In this document: positions 7,210 to 14,389 of the stretch, in pieces
Numbering within the stretch: position 1 is the first letter of the stretch
Layout: each line of letters begins with the position of its first letter
Source: a virus
Length of the DNA: 39,643 bases
Strand: one strand, 5' to 3'
IMG/VR virus record: IMGVR_UViG_3300032677_000072
Coordinates: 1-39,643 of that record
The notes under the pieces: generated by a model
Seen by the model: the letters and a program-made list of their open reading frames with translations, nothing else
The model's database searches: none
What the model was told of the DNA's origin: nothing
Program-made: the position numbers and the translations under genes

Positions 7210-7229
7210 ATTCCCGTGTACACGGGAAT
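7210..7229. promoter_or_regulatory. Perfect 20-bp palindrome in control region
   Basis: ATTCCCGTGTACACGGGAAT, sharing the 18-bp core of 5510-5533. It lies downstream of the candidate promoter at 7139-7165 and upstream of TATAAA at 7273, where a bound protein could block transcription. Confidence 0.6.
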
Positions 7230-7402
7230 GGACTCGCATCCGCCAACACCGCTATTAGTATTGTTTCGTACATATAAATCCGCGAATCGCGCGCCCGCGC
7301 GTGCCATGGCCCCCGCAGTGCTTGCCCTGTAAACTAGTGCGATTGTAGTAGCCACCACGGGTGGTATCGCGGGTATACATCCGCGGCGCACACTTAGGAT
7401 GT

Positions 7403-7819
7403 ATGGTTCCAGTCGAGACACACGCCGCGGAATTCGATGAGTTCGCACGCCGCAAGCGCGCGCTCGACGATGCCTTAGCTCCCTTTAAGTCCGAGATCAC
7501 GTGGTGCGAAAAGCAGCGCGAAACGATCCTTTCGTGGTATCCCGATTCCATCCTGCCGCCGGGCAAAACCAGCGTCGGCCAGGGAAAGGAGTTCGATGTC
7601 CTAATTTCAATGCGCGACAACGCGCGCCGCGTAACCGTCTCCGGCAAGCGCAAGCTGCGGACACTGTGGGGCGCGGCGAACTTCCTGCAGAAAATCCTTG
7701 TCCAACTGAAAGATCTCCCCGATCCCAAAGACCCCACCGGTCTGTATACCGAGGAGCAGCGCACCGGGCCGCGTCATCTCAGTCCCGTTCCCCGCGCTAT
7801 CGCAGTGGTCACGTCGTAG
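7403..7819 (+). CDS. Hypothetical protein, 138 aa
   Basis: Starts MVPVETHAAEFDEF. A charged helical N-terminus (~8-50, FARRKRALDDALAPFKSE) precedes a more structured part with RRVTVSGKRKLRTLWGAANF. The overall shape loosely recalls phage Gam-like host-nuclease inhibitors, but I cannot support that family call. First rightward gene after the control region, so probably expressed early. Only a weak AGGA precedes ATG 7403. Confidence 0.55.
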   Translation: MVPVETHAAEFDEFARRKRALDDALAPFKSEITWCEKQRETILSWYPDSILPPGKTSVGQGKEFDVLISMRDNARRVTVSGKRKLRTLWGAANFLQKILVQLKDLPDPKDPTGLYTEEQRTGPRHLSPVPRAIAVVTS

Positions 7820-7899
7820 CCGTCCCCAAATCGGCTTGGGAAGATGCACCTGAAAACAGCCTGGCGGGACGGGCTCTGAAACTATTCCGGCTTCCAACA

Positions 7900-8268
7900 A
7901 TGACACCAGAACTGCGCGCGAATGACGAACGCTTGCACGACCGCGTGCCCGTAATGTGCGGCGAGTGGTGCATAGAATTGGCCGGCCCCGAGCGTAGAGC
8001 AATGCTGTTGAGATCGCCGAACGTGCGCGAGGTGCGGCGCCACAAATCGGGCGAACTGTTCCAGCTCGAAGTGACGACGCAAGGCAACGACGAGCGGATG
8101 CCCGCGCGGCTCGGCAACCCGCGGCGCTATTCGCACGACCACGAGACCGACGACAACCCCGCGCGGAATTGGATGCTGCGCCATCTGTTCGGCGGCCGCG
8201 ATATCTACCAGCGGCCGGCGCTCGATTGCATCACGACTGGCTCGCGACCGAATCCTACGGCTCGCTGA
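7900..8268 (+). CDS. Hypothetical protein, 122 aa
   Basis: Starts MTPELRANDERLHDRV at ATG 7900. The same frame is open farther upstream (to about 7815) with protein-like composition but no ATG/GTG/TTG there, so the true start is uncertain. The protein is charged, with many Arg/His/Asp residues (SPNVREVRRHKSGEL), and I recognise no family. No good ribosome site is seen. Confidence 0.5.
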   Translation: MTPELRANDERLHDRVPVMCGEWCIELAGPERRAMLLRSPNVREVRRHKSGELFQLEVTTQGNDERMPARLGNPRRYSHDHETDDNPARNWMLRHLFGGRDIYQRPALDCITTGSRPNPTAR

Positions 8269-8285
8269 GAGGCCCCCCAATCCAT

Positions 8286-8330
8286 GCCGCCCCGGCCTCA
8301 CTCGTCAGGGTTTGAGGCGGCGGGGGCTTT
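8286..8330 (+). terminator. Probable terminator hairpin
   Basis: GCCGCCCCGGCCTCA (8286-8300) pairs with TGAGGCGGCGGGGGC (8313-8327) at 12 of 15 positions across a 12-base loop, then CTTTCCC. The short T-run makes it a weak intrinsic terminator for the rightward genes ending at 8268. Confidence 0.45.
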
Positions 8331-8526
8331 CCCTCATACTGCACATCCGTGCAGTATCGTGGACCACATGGCTGCCTACGATTTTGTTGGGGGAACTTGC
8401 TGAATCTTCAAGGGGTTGGCACCGTGGGGAGCGGCCAACCCCCTTGGAAAACAGATGGGTCTCGAAGCAGTGTTAAGTATGGTATACCATACTTCGGACA
8501 TCGGCGACAACGTCTGTCGAGAGTGG
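8331..8526. other. Structured convergent intergenic region
   Basis: Three further inverted repeats lie in under 200 bp: ATACTGCAC/GTGCAGTAT (8336-8344/8349-8357, 4-base loop); CAAGGGGTTGGC (8409-8420) with GCCAACCCCCTTG (8434-8446), a 12-bp stem with one bulge; and the perfect palindrome AAGTATGGTATACCATACTT (8475-8494). Genes point toward this region from both sides, so bidirectional termination is possible, but no T-runs follow. A small RNA, operator array or replication-related site is equally possible. Confidence 0.5.
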
Positions 8527-9009
8527 CTATAGCTCTTCGAGCGACCGGCGGCGCACGTACCAACTGCGGATCTTGATCGCCTCCAGTCGACAGCTCTTGA
8601 TCATCTTGCGCAGATGCGATTGAGGCAGGCCCCAATACGCTTCCGCTTCCGCGAGCGTGAGCCAGCCCTTATCCTTGACCGATGCCGGCGGCGTGCGAAT
8701 CGCGGCCACGAGCTGCTCGATAAAGTTCACCGGCGCGGCGCTCATCGATGTCAGCGCGGTGCTGGCGGCCGGCGCTTCCGGTTCCGGGCTGCCCGGCACC
8801 ACGAATGCGGCAGACCGGTTCTGATCCGCCAGCTTTCTAATGTCTATCGGATTATAGACGGCGGCCGGCGGGCGCTTGGGCACCTGCCTGGAGGCCTGCT
8901 GAATCAATCCGCGAGCGGCCATTCGTTCGATGCTTTTCTCCGAACAGCGGAGCAGCGCGGCGGCTTCCTTCTTCGTCCACCAATCGGAATAATCGGGCGT
9001 TGGTTGCAT
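8527..9009 (-). CDS. Double helix-turn-helix DNA-binding protein, 160 aa
   Basis: Two excisionase/MerR-like HTH segments are joined by a Pro/Ala-rich linker: DWWTKKEAAALLRCSEKSIE near the N-terminus and GWLTLAEAEAYWGLPQSHLR near the C-terminus, each followed by a short wing-like stretch (VYNPIDIRKL; SWYVRRRSLEEL). This suggests binding to paired half-sites. ATG 9009 is preferred over GTG 9051 because the HTH begins soon after. It is divergent from the LuxR-type gene at 9081, and inverted repeats in the gap are likely targets. Probable regulator, possibly of lysogeny or late genes. Confidence 0.65.
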   Translation of the reverse strand: MQPTPDYSDWWTKKEAAALLRCSEKSIERMAARGLIQQASRQVPKRPPAAVYNPIDIRKLADQNRSAAFVVPGSPEPEAPAASTALTSMSAAPVNFIEQLVAAIRTPPASVKDKGWLTLAEAEAYWGLPQSHLRKMIKSCRLEAIKIRSWYVRRRSLEEL

Positions 9010-9041
9010 ATAAGACAAGTGTATCAGACTCAATAGACAGA

Positions 9042-9069
9042 TTCCGGACACGTGTCGGAACTGTCCGAA
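9042..9069. promoter_or_regulatory. Operator-like inverted repeats
   Basis: TTCCGGACA (9042-9050) and TGTCCGAA (9062-9069) face each other, with the perfect GACACGTGTC (9047-9056) between them. Overlapping CGGACA/TGTCGG/TGTCCG half-sites between two divergent regulator genes are typical of an autoregulated operator. Confidence 0.5.
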
Positions 9070-9080
9070 GTGCAGAAAAC

Positions 9081-9299
9081 GTGAACCACCTCGCTCCCCG
9101 CGAAATCGAGATTGCCGGCCTCGTAGCGAAATCCTTGTCGAACAAAACCATCGCGTTCCAGCTCGCGATCTCGCAAGAGACGGTGCATTCGTTGCTCACG
9201 AATTCCTACCGCCGGCTGGAGATCTCGAAGCTCGACCACCCGCGCGTGGCGCTGGCGCTCTGGTACATCGCGTACCGCAGTGGGATGGTGGGAGTGTGA
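9081..9299 (+). CDS. LuxR/GerE-type HTH regulator, 72 aa
   Basis: Nearly the whole protein is one GerE-type HTH: LAPREIEIAGLVAKSLSNKTIA...ISQETVHSLLTNSYRRLEI. No receiver or autoinducer domain is present, so it is a stand-alone DNA-binding unit. GTG 9081 gives a compact protein that starts just before the conserved LxxRE motif. The next gene starts inside its stop (GTGTGA). A second LuxR-type protein is at 22978-23295. Confidence 0.7.
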   Translation: MNHLAPREIEIAGLVAKSLSNKTIAFQLAISQETVHSLLTNSYRRLEISKLDHPRVALALWYIAYRSGMVGV

Positions 9300-9556
9300 C
9301 TCCCGTGGCGCGCGCACCCGCGTTCGTCGCGCGGCCGTCGGCGCTTCCGCAGATCGACCCGCCCGCAGAGCTGCGGCGGTCTGTCGCCGAGGCGAGTCTA
9401 GACGACGTGATGCGCGAGCAATTCGAGTGGCTGCTCTACGTGCGAACCGATAAGCGCGCGGCGCCGGCGGATGTCCACCGGCTGGAACTTTTGACGAAAC
9501 TGCTGCTTTTGCCGTTCGCCGGCCCGAAAACGAAAGCGAGAAAAACGAAATGCTGA
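9296..9556 (+). CDS. Hypothetical protein, 86 aa
   Basis: Starts at GTG 9296 overlapping the upstream stop. It contains an acidic, helical core (ELRRSVAEASLDDVMREQFE) and a basic tail. No recognised family. Translationally coupled to the regulator before it and overlapped by the lysis-module peptide after it. Confidence 0.55.
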   Translation: MTPVARAPAFVARPSALPQIDPPAELRRSVAEASLDDVMREQFEWLLYVRTDKRAAPADVHRLELLTKLLLLPFAGPKTKARKTKC

Positions 9557-9657
9557 TCCTCTTAATCCTGGTCCTGCTCCTTTGCGGCGGCGGCTTCGGC
9601 TACTGGCAGCATGGCTACAATGGCGGCGGCATCGGCTTCGGGCGGCTCGGCTGGTAG
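9550..9657 (+). CDS. Tiny glycine-rich membrane peptide (DUF3309-like), 35 aa
   Basis: MLILLILVLLL followed by CGGGFGYW and glycine-rich residues: one N-terminal membrane segment (1-11+) and a short Gly-rich tail. It resembles the first half of DUF3309-type peptides. Overlaps the previous gene by 7 bp and heads the lysis cassette, so a role in membrane permeabilisation is possible but unproven. Confidence 0.55.
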   Translation: MLILLILVLLLCGGGFGYWQHGYNGGGIGFGRLGW

Positions 9658-9662
9658 CAACG

Positions 9663-10181
9663 ATGCCTGCAGATGATGCCGGATGGACGCTCGAAACCTT
9701 GCGCGTGCACGTGCAGCAAATGCTTGATGGTTACACTCTGCGCAACGACGACCGCTTCGCCGCTGCGGCGGCGACCATCCTGCTGTCCAGAGAATCGCTC
9801 GATGCCCAGATCCTCGCGCAGAAACAAGCCGTGGATATCGCGCTGCAAGCGGCCGACCGCGCCGTGAGCAAAGCGGAGTCGGCGACGGAGAAACGATTCG
9901 ACTCGGTAAACGAGTTCCGCGCCGCGCTGAACGACACCGCCCGTCTGCAGATGCCGCGCGCCGAGATCGAGGCGCTCTTCAAAGGCCTCACGGACAAGAT
10001 GGTCACCGGACTCCAAGCGACGGATGCGCGCATCATCGCATTGGGGACGCGAGTCACGGAACAGCGAAGCGAGCGCACCGGAATGGAAAGCGGCTGGGGC
10101 TATGCCGTCGGCGCGATCGGCGTGGTGGTAGCTATCATCTCGGTTGTGGCCGCGGTGTTCTTCCGGGTGAAGGGCTTGTGA
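9663..10181 (+). CDS. Coiled-coil protein with C-terminal membrane anchor (possible holin/lysis accessory), 172 aa
   Basis: Starts MPADDAGWTLETLRVHVQQM. Residues ~40-140 form a long heptad-like helix (QKQAVDIALQAADRAVSKAE), and the C-terminus holds one hydrophobic span (AVGAIGVVVAIISVVAAVFF) followed by RVKGL. The gene overlaps the endolysin start (GTG 10178) and so belongs to the lysis operon. C-tail-anchored coiled-coil proteins are commonly found beside endolysins and annotated as holin-like, but function is inferred from position only. Confidence 0.6.
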   Translation: MPADDAGWTLETLRVHVQQMLDGYTLRNDDRFAAAAATILLSRESLDAQILAQKQAVDIALQAADRAVSKAESATEKRFDSVNEFRAALNDTARLQMPRAEIEALFKGLTDKMVTGLQATDARIIALGTRVTEQRSERTGMESGWGYAVGAIGVVVAIISVVAAVFFRVKGL

Positions 10182-10642
10182 GCAACTTTTACCTTGACGT
10201 AATCCGCAACGACCCGCGCTTCAACTCTCCCATCGAATGCCGCGACGTGGACCTGCTGGAGCCCGCCACACACGCCGCTGTGGCCGGGATTATTCGGGAC
10301 GCGTTCGACGTCGGCGTCGATCTGTTCGTGACGGAGACGTATCGCTCGGCCGCGCGGCAGCAGCTCCTGTTCGCGGAACACGCGACACAACTGCGCAGGG
10401 TCGGCGTGCATCACTTCGGCCTGGCCTGCGATTTTGCCAAGCTGATCGACGGCAAAGCCTCGTGGGCTGGCGATTGGGCGTTCCTTGGCCGGCTGGCCGC
10501 GAAGTACGGAATGATCGGCGGCATCGACTGGGGCAAGCCTGGCGTCGTTCACGACTGGGTGGACCCGGATCACGTGCAGCGATGTACGGTGGAGCAACAA
10601 GCCGCGCTGTTCGCCGGCAAGTGGTATCCGGAGACGGCGTGA
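10178..10642 (+). CDS. M15-type peptidase endolysin, 154 aa
   Basis: Contains the zinc-peptidase M15 signatures: VHHFGLACDF (H78, G81, A83, D85, matching SxHxxGxAxD) and VHDWVDPDHVQ (H125, W127, D129, H132). The YRSAARQQLL segment (55-64) is also typical. These enzymes cut L-Ala-D-Glu or D-Ala-D-Ala bonds in peptidoglycan. There is no signal peptide, so release would need a holin. Starts at GTG 10178 overlapping the upstream gene, and its stop overlaps the lipoprotein start. Confidence 0.85.
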   Translation: MSNFYLDVIRNDPRFNSPIECRDVDLLEPATHAAVAGIIRDAFDVGVDLFVTETYRSAARQQLLFAEHATQLRRVGVHHFGLACDFAKLIDGKASWAGDWAFLGRLAAKYGMIGGIDWGKPGVVHDWVDPDHVQRCTVEQQAALFAGKWYPETA

Positions 10643-10830
10643 AGCTCGCGCTTGTGTTCGCGTGCGGGCTTGTGGTATTCGGCTGCGGAACGCGCCACTG
10701 GCAACGCCGATACAAGGAACTGTTCCGCATAGGCCCGCCCGCCGAGGTGCATTTCAACTTCTGCGATACGTGCCGCATCCAGGATTCGCGTTCGCCCGGG
10801 TGCCAGGCCTGGTGCGCGAACGCTCAATAA
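10639..10830 (+). CDS. Small lipoprotein, candidate outer-membrane spanin, 63 aa
   Basis: MKLALVFACGLVVFGC is a lipoprotein signal; the likely lipidated Cys is 16 (VFGC). The mature part is short and holds four or more further Cys residues (CDTC, CQAWC). Position right after the endolysin and size fit an o-spanin (Rz1-like) role, but it is not proline-rich as many Rz1 proteins are. GTG 10639 overlaps the endolysin stop. Confidence 0.6.
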   Translation: MKLALVFACGLVVFGCGTRHWQRRYKELFRIGPPAEVHFNFCDTCRIQDSRSPGCQAWCANAQ

Positions 10831-10835
10831 CGATT

Positions 10836-11093
10836 ATGGACACGCTCACTTACAAAAACGTCACCAACGGCCAGGTGCAAGCCATGCTGGTCAAGATGGA
10901 AGCCGACCACGACATCGTGGTCACTCCGAATGCCGACGGCAGCTATGCCTTCGCGGGCGACGGAATCGTGGCGACTGCGACATACGACGCGCCCAGCTCC
11001 GTGCTCACCGTCGACGTCTCCAGGCACCCCGGCATTCCGTTTTTCATGCACGTGATGAACGGCAAAATCAAATTCGCGCTGAGCCAAAGCTAG
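10836..11093 (+). CDS. Hypothetical protein, 85 aa
   Basis: Starts MDTLTYKNVTNGQVQAM. Mostly beta-strand-like, with no signal or membrane segment. Follows the lysis genes by 5 bp. No family recognised. Confidence 0.6.
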   Translation: MDTLTYKNVTNGQVQAMLVKMEADHDIVVTPNADGSYAFAGDGIVATATYDAPSSVLTVDVSRHPGIPFFMHVMNGKIKFALSQS

Positions 11094-11122
11094 GCCGCGC
11101 AAGAAACAAGGACACCGAACGT

Positions 11123-11551
11123 ATGAGTTTCAAATCGCTTTTTATCAAGATCACCGCGGACGCCGCGAAGTTTCTCGGCATCGCGTCGAAGATCGACACG
11201 GTGGCCGAGCCCATCGTGCTTCCCATTCTGGGCCCCGCCGCGGCCGGGCTGCTCGCGCTGATCGGCAACGCCATCAACGTGGCGGAGAACGCCATCGCCA
11301 GCGTGGAAGCGGGCATCACGAAGAAGGCCACGGCCACCGCGATCATCGCGGCGAATCTGCCGCTGCTCCCGTCCATCGTCTCCGCATTCGGCGGAGGCGT
11401 GACGCTGAGCCCGAAGGCCGCGGCGGCTCTTTCAACCGCTATCGACGCGGCCGTGGCGGTCAACAACGCGCTGCCGGGCATCCTCGACAATCTGACGCCG
11501 GCATCCGCTGTTCCCCCGCCTGTCGCTGTCGCGGCCGTTCCTGTCGCGTAG
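11123..11551 (+). CDS. Alanine-rich hydrophobic protein, 142 aa
   Basis: Contains several hydrophobic helices (IVLPILGPAAAGLLALIG; ATAIIAANLPLLPSIVSAF) and an Ala/Pro/Val tail. It could be a membrane protein such as a holin, or a self-associating amphipathic protein. Ribosome site weak (AAGGACACCG). Convergent with the leftward gene ending at 11554. Confidence 0.6.
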   Translation: MSFKSLFIKITADAAKFLGIASKIDTVAEPIVLPILGPAAAGLLALIGNAINVAENAIASVEAGITKKATATAIIAANLPLLPSIVSAFGGGVTLSPKAAAALSTAIDAAVAVNNALPGILDNLTPASAVPPPVAVAAVPVA

Positions 11552-11553
11552 CT

Positions 11554-11778
11554 TTACGAGGCAGGCGCTGCGGGCGGCGTCGCTGCGGGCGTGTTGGCTA
11601 CGACTGCGGCGGCCAGCGTGGCCGCGTTGGTTTGGAGCTGAGTCGCGAGCGCGGCCATGGCTACGGGATCGACTGTGTTGCCGATCTGCGTAGCGAGGTT
11701 CGTCAGCAGCGTCTCCGCGGCTGCCTCTGCGTTCGTCTCTGCGGTAACACCGGCAGTGAGGGCGGTGAGGTCAAACAT
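11554..11778 (-). CDS. Alanine/threonine-rich helical phage protein, 74 aa
   Basis: MFDLTALTAGVTAETNAEAA followed by a helix with an Ala/Thr-rich tail, a pattern I recognise from short phage coiled-coil proteins of unknown role. AAAGGAG lies 11 bases before ATG 11778. The frame stays open upstream to GTG 11892 with plausible protein sequence (FDRIDAALAALTKGE), so a 112-aa form is possible. It sits against the direction of its neighbours. Confidence 0.55.
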   Translation of the reverse strand: MFDLTALTAGVTAETNAEAAAETLLTNLATQIGNTVDPVAMAALATQLQTNAATLAAAVVANTPAATPPAAPAS

Positions 11779-11916
11779 GATGGTCGTTTCTCCTTTGGTC
11801 AGTGCCGCGAGGGCGGCGTCGATGCGGTCGAATCTTGGGCCCAGTGCGGCGGCGACAGCCGACACGATACGGGGTATAAGGTTCCAGGCCACTGGCTACG
11901 ATTCTACTCCCCGCAA

Positions 11917-12513
11917 ATGAAAATAGCCATCTACGCGCGCGTCTCGACCGTGCGGCAGGAAAACGATATGCAGCTCACGCCGCTGCGGGAATTCGCCGCG
12001 CGCATGCAGTGGGACGCCGTCGAGTATCTGGAGAAGGAATCGAGCGTGAAGGTCCGTCCGGTCTTCGAACGGCTGATGGCCGACGCGCGGTTGAAGAAGT
12101 TCGAGCTGATCCTCGTTTGGAAGATCGATCGCTTCGCGCGATCGATAAAGCAGTTCATCGACTCCGTTTTGATTCTGGACGGCGTCGGCGTCACGTTGCA
12201 GAGCCTCACTCAAAATGTCTGCTCGAACAAAAACGATCCCATGGGGCGTTTCGTCCTCGATCTGTTTGCTCTTCTCGCTCAGTTGGAGCGCGCTATCATT
12301 GTGGAGCGCGTCCGCGCGGGTGTGGCGGAAGCGCAGAGGCGCGGCAAGCTCTGCGGCCGCCCGGTGAAAATCTTCAACCGCGAACGCGCCCGCAAACTGC
12401 GCAAAGAGGGAATGAGCTGGCGCAAAATTGCGGCCGACGTGGGCGTCCCGTTCTCGACGGTCCGCGACGAGCTGGGGCGTGTGCGAAAAGCCTCCCGGAA
12501 AATCGTGAAATAG
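11917..12513 (+). CDS. Hin/resolvase-type serine recombinase, 198 aa
   Basis: Small serine recombinase: YARVST with catalytic Ser10 and Arg8; ILVWKIDRFARS and FALLAQLERAIIVERVRAGV form the catalytic core and long E helix; GRP then a C-terminal HTH (KEGMSWRKIAADVGVPFSTV) binds DNA. Length and layout match invertases and resolvases, not large serine integrases. It may invert a segment, resolve multimers, or act as a transposon remnant. A 26-bp inverted repeat directly downstream (12552-12577) may be its site. No second copy of that site was found. Confidence 0.85.
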   Translation: MKIAIYARVSTVRQENDMQLTPLREFAARMQWDAVEYLEKESSVKVRPVFERLMADARLKKFELILVWKIDRFARSIKQFIDSVLILDGVGVTLQSLTQNVCSNKNDPMGRFVLDLFALLAQLERAIIVERVRAGVAEAQRRGKLCGRPVKIFNRERARKLRKEGMSWRKIAADVGVPFSTVRDELGRVRKASRKIVK

Positions 12514-12551
12514 ACGTTGCAAACACGCGGCTTGAGTCGCGCGATTTGGGC

Positions 12552-12583
12552 GTGCGAAAACCATTAGTTTTTCGCACAGTTTT
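12552..12583 (+). terminator. Hairpin after recombinase (terminator or crossover site)
   Basis: GTGCGAAAA (12552-12560) pairs perfectly with TTTTCGCAC (12569-12577) across 8 bases and is followed by AGTTTTTG, so it can be an intrinsic terminator. The 26-bp element also looks like a Hin-family crossover site (AAAACCA...GTTTTT halves). A second inverted repeat lies at 12627-12636/12653-12662. Confidence 0.5.
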
Positions 12584-12689
12584 TGTCCGTAACGTCAACA
12601 AAACGCACGCCTGACGGCGCGGCGGCGCGCGTTCGGCCCCGTCCCAACCGCACCGAACGTGCAACTTACCCCCCGGCACCCCGGAGATT

Positions 12690-12914
12690 TCACGCCGGCC
12701 GATTGTGCTCGTTGATCGCGATGGACGCGTTGGCCCACATGATCGCGTTCTGAAGATGCGTAATCGCAAGCGCCTTCTCGCGCGACTCGGGGCAGCAGTC
12801 GTTGATTATCATCGCGATTTCCCGCGCGTTTTCGCGGATCATCTCGTAGCGTTTCGCCTGGTCGCCGAAAGGCGCGTGGTAGGTAAACAAATTGTCGATC
12901 TGTTTTTGATCCAT
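12690..12914 (-). CDS. acb2-like: Acb2/Vs.4-like anti-CBASS sponge, 74 aa
   Basis: Contains the Acb2/Tad1 hairpin-domain signature: FTYHAPFGDQAKRYEMIREN (10-29), then AREIAMIIND, CPESREKALAITHLQNAIMW and ANASIAINE (61-69). Acb2 proteins form hexamers that bind cyclic di- and trinucleotides and so block CBASS signalling; some also bind other immune nucleotides. Size is typical. ATG 12914 shares a CATG with the start of the rightward ParB-like gene. Placement beside a recombinase and ParB/PAPS genes suggests a small counter-defence cluster. Confidence 0.8.
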   Translation of the reverse strand: MDQKQIDNLFTYHAPFGDQAKRYEMIRENAREIAMIINDCCPESREKALAITHLQNAIMWANASIAINEHNRPA

Positions 12915-13662
12915 GCCTAAGTCTAAGCCCGCTCCAGACCCGTTGCGCATCGACCCGCTCCACATCGAGTGGTGGCCGGTGGACCGCCCCGTGCCCTACG
13001 GAAAAAACCCGCGCCTGCCTTCGGATCGCGCGGTCGGCAAAGTAGCCGCATCGATAAAAGAATTCGGCTGGCGGCAGTGCATCGTGGTGGACGCCGACGG
13101 CGTGATTGTCGCGGGCCACAAACGCCAGCTCGCGGCGAAGCTGCTGGACCTGGCCGTGGTGCCCGTTCACGTGGCGAAGGACCTCACGCCTGCGCAGGCG
13201 AAGGCGTACCGATTGATGGACAATCGCGCGCAAGAGGACAGCGAGTGGGATCTCGACTTGCTCGCGAGCGAGATGGGCGAATTGGCCGCGCTGGAAATGG
13301 ATCTGCCCAAGCTTACCGGTTTCGAGCAGGCGGAAATAATCGAGTTCCTGAAGGCGAGCGCGGGCGTTCCCGAGGATCTCGGCGGCCCTCCGGATTCCGT
13401 CGAAGAAAACGCGGCGGAATTGCAGGACATGAAAGACCTTCGCAAGAAGGGCAATGCGGCTATCCAGTCCAAGACGGACACCGAGCGGTACCTCGTGATC
13501 GTGTTTCCGTCCCGAGAGGCCAAGGAAGCGAAGCTCTCCGCGATGGGCGTTTCACCGAGCGAGCGCTACCTGAGCGCGGGTTCCGTGAGGCTGCAATATC
13601 TCGGCGGCAACATCACCCATGGCGAAGCGGCTCCCCTCAACAAATCCGGCGCAACCGGATAA
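12913..13662 (+). CDS. ParB/sulfiredoxin-like nuclease-domain protein, 249 aa
   Basis: N-terminal ~1-110 is a ParB-like domain: YGKNPRLPSDRAVGKVAASI (29-48), FGWRQCIVVDADGVIVAGHK (51-70) with the GH-R signature, and AYRLMDNRAQED. There is no C-terminal methylase; instead a ~140-aa tail of unknown function. In phages such domains are often linked to DNA modification or regulation rather than partition. Its last 44 bp overlap the PAPS-reductase-like gene, so the two probably work together. No ribosome site before ATG 12913. Confidence 0.75.
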   Translation: MPKSKPAPDPLRIDPLHIEWWPVDRPVPYGKNPRLPSDRAVGKVAASIKEFGWRQCIVVDADGVIVAGHKRQLAAKLLDLAVVPVHVAKDLTPAQAKAYRLMDNRAQEDSEWDLDLLASEMGELAALEMDLPKLTGFEQAEIIEFLKASAGVPEDLGGPPDSVEENAAELQDMKDLRKKGNAAIQSKTDTERYLVIVFPSREAKEAKLSAMGVSPSERYLSAGSVRLQYLGGNITHGEAAPLNKSGATG

Positions 13663-14389
13663 CTCGCATCTCACATCCGCGACGAATTTGCTCGCGCTGG
13701 TGCGGGCCGAGACGGACACGATTGGATGCGCGGTGAGCTTCGGGAAAGACTCGCTCGCCACGCTCGACTTGTGCTGTCGGATGTTCCGGCGCGTCGAAGG
13801 CTACTATCTTTATCGCGTGCGCGGCCTGGAGATCGTGGACGAATGGGCCGAGGAAGTCTTCAAGCGGTGCGGCGTCAGAGTGCGAATGTATCCGCACTTC
13901 GATTTATCGCGCTGCTACCGGAATGCGGTCCTCCAGCCGCACTGGACCGGCAACCGCAGAGTTCCGCGCGTGGTGATGGCCGACGTGGAGCGCAAGTTCC
14001 GCGCGGATGCGAACGTGCTTTGGATCGCGTATGGCTGGCGGCGTTCGGATTCCTTCAGCCGCGCGCTGATCATGAAGCAGACCGGCGGATATCACGAGCG
14101 CGCGCACCGCGTCTTTCCGCTGCGGGTCTGGCGCAACGGACAGGTATACGATTATCTGGAGTCGAGAGGGATTGCGAAACCGCCGACGCTGGGCAGGAAG
14201 GAACAAGGGGGCCTCGACTTCCACCCGGAGGCCCTGCGGGCATTATCGGAGCGCGACAGAGAGCGTTGGCTACAGGATTTTCCCTTCGCCGGCATGCAGC
14301 TCATAGATGCCGAGCCGCCCGGTGACGGGGATCTGCTCGACGGGCCGGACGTCGGTCAGGACCCAGGCCCACGCGCCCTCGCCCGGTAG
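13619..14389 (+). CDS. PAPS reductase-like (N-type ATP pyrophosphatase) protein, 256 aa
   Basis: The PP-loop SFGKDSLATLD (40-50) identifies the adenylylating ATP pyrophosphatase/PAPS-reductase fold. No CysH C-terminal ECGIH motif is visible, so sulfate reduction is unlikely; activation of a substrate for base or backbone modification (DndC- or QueC-like chemistry) is a better idea, but unproven. The start overlaps the ParB-like gene by 44 bp. The last ~40 residues are antisense to the ASCH gene and look unconserved, so the functional end may be near 14270. Confidence 0.75.
   Translation: MAKRLPSTNPAQPDNSHLTSATNLLALVRAETDTIGCAVSFGKDSLATLDLCCRMFRRVEGYYLYRVRGLEIVDEWAEEVFKRCGVRVRMYPHFDLSRCYRNAVLQPHWTGNRRVPRVVMADVERKFRADANVLWIAYGWRRSDSFSRALIMKQTGGYHERAHRVFPLRVWRNGQVYDYLESRGIAKPPTLGRKEQGGLDFHPEALRALSERDRERWLQDFPFAGMQLIDAEPPGDGDLLDGPDVGQDPGPRALAR

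Larger units (their letters stand above)
6767..7402. promoter_or_regulatory. Main divergent control region, 636 bp
   Basis: No convincing gene lies here. It separates the leftward operon (from 6766) and the rightward genes (from 7403). It holds an inverted repeat GCGGCGCGT (7011-7019)/ACGCGCCGC (7039-7047), a short one GTTCG/CGAAC (6963-6979), a candidate promoter at 7139-7165, the palindrome at 7210-7229 and a TATAAA at 7273-7278. This layout fits a phage immunity or replication switch, but no genetic assignment is possible from sequence alone. Confidence 0.55.

Noticed and set aside
12552-12577. Phage attachment site
   Set aside because: No tyrosine or large serine integrase is present and no second copy was seen.
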